Assembly (NCBI GenBank): GCA_029721435.1
Contig: CM056584.1
Coordinates: forward strand, 12,203,739-12,267,738
Origin: Gymnothorax reevesii
Taxonomy: Eukaryota; Chordata; Actinopteri; Anguilliformes; Muraenidae
Length of the DNA stretch: 64,000 nucleotides
Reading direction: 5' to 3'
In this document: piece by piece, positions 47,716 to 56,998 of the stretch
Position numbering within the stretch: position 1 is the first letter of the stretch
Layout: every line of letters starts with the position of its first letter
Translations under genes and position numbers: made by a program
The notes under the pieces: model-generated
Databases searched by the model: none
What the model was told of the DNA's origin: nothing
What the model saw: the letters and a program-made list of their open reading frames with translations, nothing else

Positions 47716-47999
47716 TCCACCTGATTGGGCCTATATCTATACTGTCATATAATTGCATGCATATTGTAGCTACGTAAAGCTTAAATTAAAGCATACAGTA
47801 CCATTCAAAAACTCATTTTTTAATCCACTTAAAAAAAAATAATATGTGTATGATTTTTTTGAAGGTTGCATTATTTTCATCGAAATGTCAAGGTGTGTTT
47901 TTAGAAGCGTTAGGGGAAGGAAAACTCAGATTTGGCAGTGGTGACACCGGGTCTATGCAACAGGAGGCAGAGAGCTGTGACCCTTGTCCTCTGTTCCAC

Positions 48000-50900
48000 C
48001 TGTTCCAGAACTTTCTATTGAATGTTCCATCAAATTTTTCTCCACTGTTGTGTGACGCTTTAAGAGCCCTTTTCTTTTCTTACGTACTTTCCCATTTCCT
48101 CCTGAGGAACTGAGGGCCCTAAATGCTGCAATATGTGCCGAGCACGATGGCCTCTGACAGAGGAAAGCAACTGTGTAGCTTTGCTCCAAAGCTGTGGCAG
48201 CCATGTTCAGGCGATGTGGGACAAACACTTACAGTAATGGGGTTCCTGCTTCCTGTTTAACCTCCAGGGCCCAAGATGTAGGTGCCTCAGTGGCTATGCA
48301 TGTGTCCGCTTCCTGAGGTAACTGAAGCTGTTTGCTGAAAAGCCTAAGGACACCGTTAACGTTGATAGTTATAAATAAAATGTATTATTATTAGGTCTCC
48401 AAGACGAAAGTCGTGGAGACCTATTGTTATCGTCCTGTTTTTATTCTTATTGTTTTTACTTTTTTGTGCGCTTTCGTTTGAAGTAACTACTGGGCCGATT
48501 TTTATTAAATTTTCAGGGATGATAGAGCATAATGAGGTGTCGGCATGTCACCTAAAAAAAATTTCATTTTCACTCTGCGTCAAGGGGGATAACTCAAAAC
48601 GTAAAAATCTTTGAACCACAATAGATGAAAACTATTCAAGATAATTTCACAAATCTTTCACCAAAATGTAGAGGACATCATTCCCCATCGATTGCACCCA
48701 TAGCGGTTTCTGAGCGCCTGACAAGATTTTTCGCTATTCCGAAAAAACTGAAAATCTTTCGACATTTTCAAAATTTGACAGAGGTCCTCTTTAAAAATCT
48801 TCTTCTCACTAATGGCTGTAGTGACAAATATGTGTAATAGCTCAAATGAAAACATAGAATTCTCTACAAAGTTATCGAGGCATTTTTCCAATTTCATCTT
48901 AGAACTTGAATTATCTTCCTCTGAAAATGGCTCTTTTCGGAAAGTGAAATTTCTGGTGTCATATTCCAATGCTTGTAGCTCAGTAACAAAACATGATATT
49001 TCGTATTTAATGGTATCAAAATGTTCCTAATATATAGATCTACAATTTCTCTGATATACTTTATTGTATAAATGTGAATAGTTTAGCTGTAAATTGAGTA
49101 TAAATTAACATCTTGGAAATTTAGCGATTTTCAGGTTTTCTGAGGGTGGTTGTGTTGGCAATTTTCTACTGCAGCGACCGATAACGATAGCTGTGTGTTT
49201 CATAGCTCATTTTGAAGAAGATACATATATGAATTTAGGAAAATAACTTGAAAAATCATCAGTCACGGTGTTCTGCTCTTATGTTTGCTTGAAGAACCCC
49301 TAAAACCGAAAATCTCAATTTTGAGGGAACTTCGGAGGATCATGACTCATTAGCTAATGATCTAATCAAAGTATTGTTAACTTCATCACATACGCCAATG
49401 CAAGCTCTACATTTTCTATGTTATACCCTATTACTAATGTTGATATTTAAGCCATAAAACTTAGAAATATCATGATGGGGTCTGGAAATTGGAAAAAAAG
49501 TTGCTGTTCACCTCATTGTAACTTTAAAGGATCATAACTCACTGGATTTGTGTGGACTACTCGAAAGTAACCATTTGACCGAATTGAACGACATTTTCAG
49601 GGATGATAGACTGTTATGTAAATTCTAGAATCACGAGGCCGGATTGAACATTTTCACTCTTAGTCAAGTGAAAAAAGTGAAAAAGCATCAAACTATTTCA
49701 AGTAGGAGCCTATTTTGAGTTTACCATTAATTCAAATGTTAAGGTAAGATAGACTGCTACTTAACTTCGCGAATCACAAGGTCCTCTTTTGAATTTTTAT
49801 TCTCAGTCAAGTGAAAAAAGTGAAAAGTGATAGATTTTGTGTGGACTCTTTTGGGGTAACCGTTGGCCCAAATTAAATAAACTTTTCGCGGATGAAAGAA
49901 TGCTACCTAACACAGTGAACGAAGGAGCCCAGTTTTACATTTTCAGTCTCGTTCAATTGAAAACACTGAAAATGCGACAATGTTTTGATTCAACAGTGCC
50001 TTCCTGAAAATAAGGCTAAACTTTCTTCTACCATACATAAATAATATTTCATTGTTTATTCTTCCATTGCGGAATGCACGCAAAGGACAGTCATGTCGTT
50101 AACGTAAGGGCGTAAGGCGGCGCGTCTTGGAGACCATAAGCGTTGTCGGCGACAACCCTAGTTATAATAATAATAATAATAATAAGATGCCTTTCAAGGC
50201 ACTCAAGGTCAACATACAACAATAATGATATTGTGCAGTAAATGCTAGGTTTGTACGTAAACGTGTTCAAACGAGCAATGCTCCAAATAAGACCTAGGTC
50301 CTCAACTATTACGGTGACCTCGTGGATTTTTATCACCTTGGGAACCAGTCATTTTGAGACCGTGCTGCAGCATTTCAGGTTTGATTGAAGGTCTTGCTGA
50401 AACGGCTGGTCCATTCGCCGCTCGGAGGTGAAGGTTTTAAGGCTCTTGAGAGTAAATGCTGGCTCTGATCCTTATTCCTGCCTTCGTATTCCCTTATGGG
50501 CCTTTGTAGTGTGCACTAATTGCAGGAAATGCCCAGTTTATACTGCAGCTTGTTTCCTTTTTGTCAGCCAAGCTTGACATAACCTCCAATGACCTAATGT
50601 CAAGAAGGCCACATTGTTGGGAAGCTATGAAGTTTAATTTGGCTGGAATAAAGTGAAAGAGTTTTTAAGGTCATGTACCTCGACGGCACTGGAGCACCAT
50701 AATTAGGGGGTGTGGCGTGTGCCGGGTCAGATGAGGGCTGATGAAAATACAAATGGGACTGCTACCCTGGGAAGAGGAGGGGGTAACACTGAAGGCAATA
50801 AATTATTGATCAGAGAGAAAGGTCTGGAAGCGCATGGTGTGTCTAATGACAAATTAAACTTCCCAACTCGCACTGCTACTGCAAAATACTTAATAGTGCA

Positions 50901-51145
50901 GAATTAATGTAATCGTGTAAACATCAATATCTTTATGATTTTGAAGTATTTTGTATTGATTGGCTATATTATGGGCCAAGGATTACACAGAAACTGGGTA
51001 AGATGTTGAAATTTGGCTTTCGAGCAGATAAAATAAAGGTATTGAAATGGCTGTTTCATTTGATGGAAAATGGCTCTCAGAGAACTGAGCTATGGACTAA
51101 ACAACCTTACAGTGTTCAAGACAGTGGTGTTGTAAGGGTTGTGTC
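48000..51145 (+). repeat. Old tandem segmental duplication, copy B
   Basis: Downstream partner of copy A (see 44,545-47,715). Its middle is occupied by the hairpin-ended element at 48,379-50,185. Flanking blocks stay collinear with copy A, so that element inserted after the duplication or was lost from copy A. Confidence 0.65.
48379..50185. mobile_element. Non-coding element with hairpin ends, flanked by TTA/TAA repeats
   Basis: Left edge: a short TTA run, then a hairpin with 10-bp arms TAGGTCTCCA / TGGAGACCTA (48,392-48,401 and 48,414-48,423) capped by GAC-GAAA-GTC. Right edge: the 13-mer GGTCTCCAAGACG of the left end returns in reverse complement at 50,123-50,135, then a second hairpin GTTGTCG / CGACAAC (50,142-50,156), then (TAA)n to 50,185. 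The 1.7-kb interior is A/T-rich with no transposase and holds about four degenerate copies of a module containing ATTTTCAGGGATGATAG, then AGTCAAGTGAAAAAAGTGAA. It resembles unclassified repeats with TTA-type flanks seen in several animals; I cannot give a family. Confidence 0.65.
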
Positions 51146-52434
51146 ACGTACCCTAGTGACAGGCACGGAGGACAAGAAGGTCCTGGATTCAGGTGCGAGG
51201 ATGGACTTGGTTGTATTTATATTTAATATGCCTCAGGCACAGAACTGAGGCACACACAACACTAAACAGGAAACGAGGTTCCTTAAACACTATTGTAGTA
51301 CAAACACAGGACTAAAACTCTGGTTAGCGATGTCTTACAAATAGGTAGAGAAAAGAAAAGGAATTGAGGTTTGTCTAAACCGCATATAAGGTGCTAAAAT
51401 GTTAAGGAATTATAATATTACACGCAATACACGGAGTATATATCTATACAAAGTTAGAGCTGCGGTACAGACATAAGGCTTCACAAGACTTCACAACAGG
51501 TGTGTCTTCATCAGAACAAAGTTAAACTAGCCAGATATTTTACGGTTAGGGAAATTAGCCCGATAGTAGAAATTCGCACCTCCATTAGCCCGAAAGTCCT
51601 CCGCTTGAGAAATGAAAACGCAACACAAATAATGAGCTAATTCGGGAACTAGACCAAGATTTTTCGGGAAAATTTCCCAATCAAATTAGCGGGATATTTG
51701 CGTCTTCACTACAAAATGACCAACTAATTTGACATCGGGCTAACCACAAAATAGCTTGCAAATCTGAAACTTCATTCTAATAGAGATGCACCTCATGACC
51801 GAATACGAAGCTCTGCCTTAAACAGCTCACTGCTTCCACTCAGTGGAATTACTCACAGGTGCAGGCAATGGAGAATGGGTCGAGGAATGCGGCCCGGGTC
51901 TTAGTAGACCGGTGAGCTGAGCGACTGGAGGCGTAATCTTACAGGTGTTTGTATCTCATATCTCTTGCGCTGAAAAAGTTCACTGAAAGAAGTTTCCACT
52001 TGATAGACCCCCTGACAGCTCAGTTTGAAAACAATGGTAATAAATGTGAGGCTGTCAGAATGGGAATTCATGGCAATGAGGGGCTGATGGTGTGACTGAA
52101 AAAAAAATATCAGAATTGTGTCCTCATGATTGGATCAGTTTTTTTTTTGGTATTATTTAATAAACCGCAAGCCCTAAGACTGCTAGAGCTAAGGTTAAAT
52201 TGAATGGCAATTCAATGCATGGAATCATTCGGTGCACAAGCGGGGTCAAGAGGAGGTACAGAGTGTGGCCATACATTTCAGCCATGGTTGAGGGCTGCTA
52301 CAGTTGCATCAGAGGTTGAATCAACTGCAAAAACATGCAAGGAAGAAAATTGAACCTGGAACCCTGGCACATTGTCACCACTGCTAATGCCTTAAGGGGC
52401 GAGGGTCAGCAGTCTTTGATTGTCTTGTTCGTCA
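51146..52434. other. Non-coding
   Basis: No gene. The stretch 51,540-51,740 is rich in words such as ATTAGCCCGAT, AATTAGCGGGAT and ATCGGGCTAA in both orientations and could be a small fold-back element. The remainder is unrecognised. Confidence 0.4.
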
Positions 52435-52715
52435 TTGGTTGATTTTTGTCACTTTAAACTCCACTATATAAAAGGTCTAATAGCCAGGGTTCAGTTGGGT
52501 GCACGCTCTTCTGACCCATCTTTTCTAAGCCTATGTCTAATAGCCCCCAAGCAATACCTGTATCATCCGTTCAGAATAAGTACCGCTCTTCAGTGGCTAT
52601 GTAAGGTATACATTCGGCCTCTAACAACTAGGCCGCTGGTCGTCTTCAGCAAACGCATCCTATGTTCGCACCAAAGTATCGTCAGTCAACCAAGCCCAAA
52701 GATCCCTGAAGCCTT
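52435..52715 (+). pseudogene. Tyrosine recombinase remnant, copy 1 (internally deleted)
   Basis: This is a shortened relative of the copy at 53,331-54,062. It shares HFKLHYIKGL, GARSSDPSF and then, after losing about 450 bp of the domain core, DNA matching the last third (CAATACCTGTATCATCCGTT, AGAATAAGTACCGCTCTTCA, GGCCGCTGGTCGTCTTCAGC, AGCCCAAAGATCCCTGAAGC). A frameshift and a stop interrupt it. The expected HSFR box reads as HPFR here. Non-functional. Confidence 0.7.
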
Positions 52716-52798
52716 TACAGTACAGGGTTTTCAGGAGCCTTGGCCCAAAAGCAGCTCATCACTGGTGGCAGTCCCCTCTGGGTTTAGCCTTCCCTGCA

Positions 52799-52913
52799 GC
52801 CTTGTTTGGATACCGCTAGGTTCTGCGTGAGATAGGCCCTTTCTCACGCAGAACCCCTTTTCCCCCTTTTTCTCCCTTATCTCACGCAGAACCTAGCGGT
52901 GTCCAAACAAGGC
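52799..52913. repeat. 36-bp inverted repeat with a third partial copy in the loop
   Basis: The left arm 52,799-52,834 (GCCTTGTTTGGATACCGCTA, then GGTTCTGCGTGAGATA) pairs with the right arm 52,878-52,913 with one mismatch in 36. The 43-base spacer contains TCTCACGCAGAACC (52,842-52,855), a partial repeat of the right arm in the same orientation. Confidence 0.95.
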
Positions 52914-53330
52914 TCTCTGCTCTAAAACTGCACGATTTTGCTGGAGAATGTTTGTTTGTTTTTCTCTGTGTTGCCACTAAATCCTGTTTTAGTCAGTGTT
53001 GTCTGCGTAATTATTACCTCCGCCAAGGAGATTATGTTTTTGCCTGGGTTTGTTTGTCTGTCTGTCTGTTAGTTTGTCTGTTGGTTTCCAAAATAACTCA
53101 AAAAGTTTTGGACAGATTTTGATGAAATTTTCAGAAAAGGTGGGTATTAAGTCAAGGAACAGGTGATTAAATTTTGGCATATCGAGGCCAAAGTGCTGCT
53201 GAGATATATGCCAAAGTTCAAGATTTCAAGTCTCTCCAATGGTCCGGAGTTCCAATCGCCGTGCTTTTGGGTTTTGCTGCCCCGTGGCGGAAGTCTGCGC
53301 TCTCTGAGTGCTTTTCTAATGTGTCACTGT
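52914..53330 (+). repeat. Interspersed module ATTATTACCTCCGCCAAGGAG
   Basis: From 53,009 to about 53,180 the sequence ATTATTACCTCCGCCAAGGA, TTTGTCTGTCTGTCTGTTAG, ATAACTCAAAAAGTTTTGGA and GATTTTGATGAAATTTTCAG is a widely dispersed non-coding repeat that I recognise in animal genomes but cannot classify. Its central phrase resembles 48,485-48,525 in the hairpin-ended element. Confidence 0.6.
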
Positions 53331-54062
53331 GTCCATCTTCGTCACTTCAAGCTCCACTACACAAGAGGTCTGGTAGTTGATGTTCAGTTTGGTGCTAGAA
53401 GTTCTGACCCATCTTTTTCAAACCTATTTTCCAATCCTTCCATTAAACTGCCGCTCAAAGGTATTGCCAAGTTTCATCCCCCAAAATTGGATAATAGACT
53501 CTCCATCACTCTCTCCATCTCGCAAAAGTTGCTAGTAGTCCTGAGACAAGGCAGCTTTTCACCTTACATAGACTCACTTTTGGATTGTTCTTTTCTTTTA
53601 GCTTTTTATAGGTTTTTAAGGAACGGTGAATTTATCACTTCGTCAAGCTCATTTGATCCATTGAAAGATGTCACTTACTCCATTTGACCTGCTCTCCGGA
53701 CTTCTATAGTCTTCATCTGAAACATTGTAAAGCCGGCGGTGGTCATGTTATCTCTCACTCAGGTTCTCAAATTTGCCCTTTTTGATTCATGTGCAAATAT
53801 TTAAAGACGGTAAAACCATGGTTAAATCCTGGTTTAGCTCCCTTTAATTCAGACCCTATTGAGATGCTATTTAGCCCCTCAGCGTTATTCAGGTCATTCC
53901 TTCAGAATGGGTGCCGCTACTTCGGCGACTACGCAACTAATATCTAGAGCCTCTCTCCAACAACTGGACCGCTGGTCATCATCGGCATATGCATCCTACA
54001 TGCGCCCTGAAGCATCAGCAATCATTGAAGCCCAAAGATCCCCGAAGCCTCAACAATTCATG
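53331..54062 (+). pseudogene. Tyrosine recombinase of a mobile element (DIRS/Ngaro-like), broken
   Basis: This family encodes XerD/phage-integrase-like enzymes that integrate circular element DNA through a tyrosine. The N-terminal part reads LHYTRGLVVDVQFGARSSDP, FHPPKLDNRLSITLSISQKL and then LLAFYRFLRNGEF, with the first conserved Arg in LRNGE. A stop at 53,685 interrupts it. The middle is readable but has two or three further stops. The last part (from about 53,859, same frame) contains YSGHSFRMGAATSAT, with the His-x-x-Arg box, then LQQLDRWSSSAYASYMRPE, with the nucleophile Tyr in a normal position. No reverse transcriptase is present nearby, so whether the parent was a DIRS/Ngaro retroelement or a recombinase-only element is open. 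Confidence 0.82.
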
Positions 54063-54107
54063 GTAAGCTTGCAAATAACTGGTGGTTGTCATACGCTAAT
54101 TGCATGT

Positions 54108-54838
54108 GGGGCTTGCAGCCCCATAACCAATGCTGGCTATTGTGTTTTCGCAAGCAGGGCTTTGCAGCTCTTTAGCCATTGCTGGCAACAACATCCAAAA
54201 AAAAAAATTCTTCATATTATCCATTGCTGGCTAACGTCAAAAAAAATGCAGCATATTAGCCATTGCTGGCTAACATCAAAAAAATGCAGCATATTAGCCA
54301 TTTCTGGCTAACGTCAAAAAAAAATGCAGCATATTAGCCATTGCTGGCTAACATAAAAAAAATGCAGCATATTAGCCATTGCTGGCTAACGTGAAAAAAA
54401 TGCTGCATATTAGCCATTTCTGGCTAACGTGAAAAAAATGCTGCATATTAGCCATTTCTGGCTAACATCAAAACAATGTAGCGTATTAAAAACCTCTTAA
54501 GCCCCAGCCTCTCGGATTTTGATACTTGAACATTAATATGCTTGGCGTTTGAGTTGTTCTTGGTGTATGTAAAAATGACTTATATGTGCTTGTAGCAGAG
54601 GCTCTCCTGTTTCATTTGATGTATAATATGACTATATTGCTACTTAATTAGCTCGGCGTTGTAGGTATTTTGCTGCGGTGAGTCTCAGAGTTTCAGAGGT
54701 TAACCATTTCTGGCTAACGTCAAAAAAATGCAGCATATTAGTCATTGCTGGTTAACGTCAAAAAAAAATTCTGCATATTGGCCATTGCTGGCTAACTTAA
54801 AAAAAAATATAGCATATTAGCCATTGCTGGCTAACATC
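54108..54838. repeat. Array of ~38-bp units, each a TTAGCCA/TGGCTAA hairpin
   Basis: A first hairpin GGGGCT-TGC-AGCCCC lies at 54,108-54,122. From 54,171 to 54,484 about seven units of roughly 38 bp follow, each TTAGCCA, a loop TTGC or TTTC, TGGCTAA, then CGTC or similar, an A run, and TGCAGCATA. After 215 bp of unrelated sequence, four more units occupy 54,700-54,838. Every stem is 7 bp; the loop and the linker vary more than the stem in most units. Confidence 0.9.
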
Positions 54839-54844
54839 AAAAAA

Positions 54845-54914
54845 AAAAAAAAACGCAGGGCTTTGCAGCCCTTACCAGCAATGGTAAGGGCTGCAAAGCC
54901 CTGCGTTTTTTTTT
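54845..54914. repeat. Perfect 33-bp palindrome with GCAA loop
   Basis: The arms 54,845-54,877 and 54,882-54,914 are exact inverse complements (AAACGCAGGGCTTTGCAGCC, then CTTACCA, plus flanking A/T), with a GCAA loop at 54,878-54,881. Each arm itself contains GGGCT-TTGC-AGCCC. The GCAGGGCTTTGCAGC core also occurs at about 54,154-54,168, so the palindrome is built from the neighbouring array. Confidence 0.97.
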
Positions 54915-55914
54915 CTTATGTCTTATGTCTGGATTAATTGTTTAGACCTCATTGGTTTTCTGTCACGCTCATCACGTTTTCTTCTCTTAGCAGCCCGGGC
55001 TCCTCTGTCTGTTATGTTGTTCCTGCTTGGTGAGTATTCCTTCCTTTCCTGTGGGGATTCATCAGGCTGTGCTTCCGGGGGCTTCCGCCCCTCATTTTGG
55101 GGGATTTCCTGCTGCTGCTCTGAGCAGTACTCCTGCTCTACGAGTCTCCCGAAGAGTCCAAGCACCAAAGACTTGTTTGATTCTAAGCATGTTACTCGTT
55201 TATTCTCAAAGCATAATAATTTTTTTTCTGATTTCACTTGAGTCTCTCCCGATTGAACTGTACTCGTATGAGAACATCTATTATATGCTGTATGAGATCG
55301 GAATGGGTAATACATGTCAGCTTGAGCACGGAGCAATCGGCTCGTCTGTCTGCAGCGTTCACCGCAGGGGTATGGCGACACATTAATACACATGACAACT
55401 GCACGCGTGCACATGTAGCGGCCAGGACGGCTATTCCATCGCCTATCCACATGGGACAGTCGGAACGGGGTGTTCGAAATGCGCAGCGACTTTCCAGGAT
55501 GAGCGGAGCGTAGTCGTCCGCCGTCGTTTTAATATTTAATACTCCAAGTACGCCATCCATAAGAGTCGTCTTTTTTTTTTTCATTATCCGCGGCGTGGGC
55601 AATGTTCTCACCCTTTAATTAGATATTGCGTGCGATATTCTCGGCGCCCAAGTTCGCATCTGTCCCACTGAGCTTATTAAAACAGAACGTATTGTTGTTA
55701 ATTCGCTTATTTTCCCTTTGCCCCCTCCTTCGCTCCCGCCCTCTCTGTCTTTGTGCTTGTTGTCGCATTCCTGTGATGGAGTGTAGAGTTACTGGGTGCA
55801 AGTGTCTTCCCTGTTCCCGTTCATCTCTCTAAAGAGCAAGGGTATTAGTGTCAATATGTCGGGCGAACAGCGCGGTCTATTGTCTAATCAGGAACATGTC
55901 TCAGGGGTCTACTT
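54915..55914. other. Non-coding, unclassified
   Basis: No gene recognised. Composition is GC-richer than average between 55,000 and 55,180. Frames here have no family resemblance. It may include the 3' part of the recombinase element or the 5' flank of the Gmr1-like element. Confidence 0.4.
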
Positions 55915-56272
55915 TTTGTTTGTGTTTGTGTGTGTGTGTGTGTGTGTGCATGCTCTTGCGTGTGCATGTAGATGTGTGTCCGTGTCTGTGCCCACATGCA
56001 CTCCTGTGAAGGAGTTTGTGTGTGTTTGTGGGCGTGCATGTACTCCTGCATATGCGTTTGTGTGTTTGTGCGCTTGTGTGCTCGTGCTCCCATGTATGTG
56101 TGTGTACGTGTGCATGCACATGGGTGCTCTTGTGTGTGTGTGTGTGTGTGTGTGGGTGTGCTCCTGTGTGTGATTTTGTGTGTGTGTGTGTGTGTTGTGT
56201 GTGCACGTTTGCACCTGTTTATGTGTGTACATGTGTGTACATGCTCCTGTGCATCTGTTGGTGTGTGCGCGC

Positions 56273-56315
<43 letters not shown>

Positions 56316-56440
56316 TGAGAGCATGTGCGCCAGTGCATGTGTTTGTGTGTGTATGTGTGTCTGTGTGTACACGCATGTGTTTTCTCTCATTTATGTGTCT
56401 CTGTGTGCATATTGCCTGCATGCGTGTGTGCATATGTGCC

Positions 56441-56492
<52 letters not shown>

Positions 56493-56545
56493 TGTGTCGT
56501 GTATGTGTTTGTGTGTCGTGTATGTGTTTGTGTGTATGCATGCCT
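55915..56545. repeat. 630-bp interrupted GT tract
   Basis: Alternating TG/CA with CATG and GCATGC interruptions. Pure runs occur at about 56,273-56,306 and 56,447-56,488. The long Cys/Val and His/Thr frames in this tract, on both strands, are products of dinucleotide repetition and are not genes. Confidence 0.96.
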
Positions 56546-56998
56546 GATATCTCACTGAACTCTACTTGTGCTCCATTCGCTTGGCACAGTCGACTGCTGT
56601 TGCAGTGGAAATGTCAGCTCTGCCCATCTAACACAAGCTCAAACGACAGACTCACCAGCATGGCCCTCTAATTATTGGCGAAAGTGATCTGTGGCTACAG
56701 ATATGATAAAAGCCTGTTTTTGGTGCTGTGAGATTTAGTGTCTTTTGCGATCCTTGTGTGCAGATGTGCACATTTCAGTTGTTTGTGGTTCCCTTCACTA
56801 CTGCTCCTGTTCTAGTTGCTCTCCACCGATACACTGACCCAGTCTTCAGTCTCAAAAGTCTCATATTTTGTTTGTATATAACTGGGCTCCTGTTGCAGGA
56901 AGTACCAAGCTTCTCTCGCCTCTCTGCAAATCAATGTGTTAATTAACACTTTTGTAACTTTACTGGCCTTCCAGCATACATATATATTGACAACAGCA
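56546..56998. other. Upstream region of the Gmr1-like element; no 5' LTR seen
   Basis: No sequence here resembles the 3' LTR at 61,956-62,442, and no primer-binding site is recognisable. CTGGCCTTCCAG at about 56,963-56,974 looks like a splice acceptor shortly before the gag ATG. The exact left edge of the element is unknown. Confidence 0.4.

Noticed and set aside
54160..54840. CRISPR array
   Set aside because: Repeat spacing is regular, but the spacers are near-identical A runs and the genome is eukaryotic; it is a tandem hairpin satellite.
55884..56671. Cys/Val-rich and His/Thr-rich frames on both strands
   Set aside because: Produced by the GT/CA tract; the same occurs at 21.0-21.4, 24.9-25.2 and 5.7 kb.
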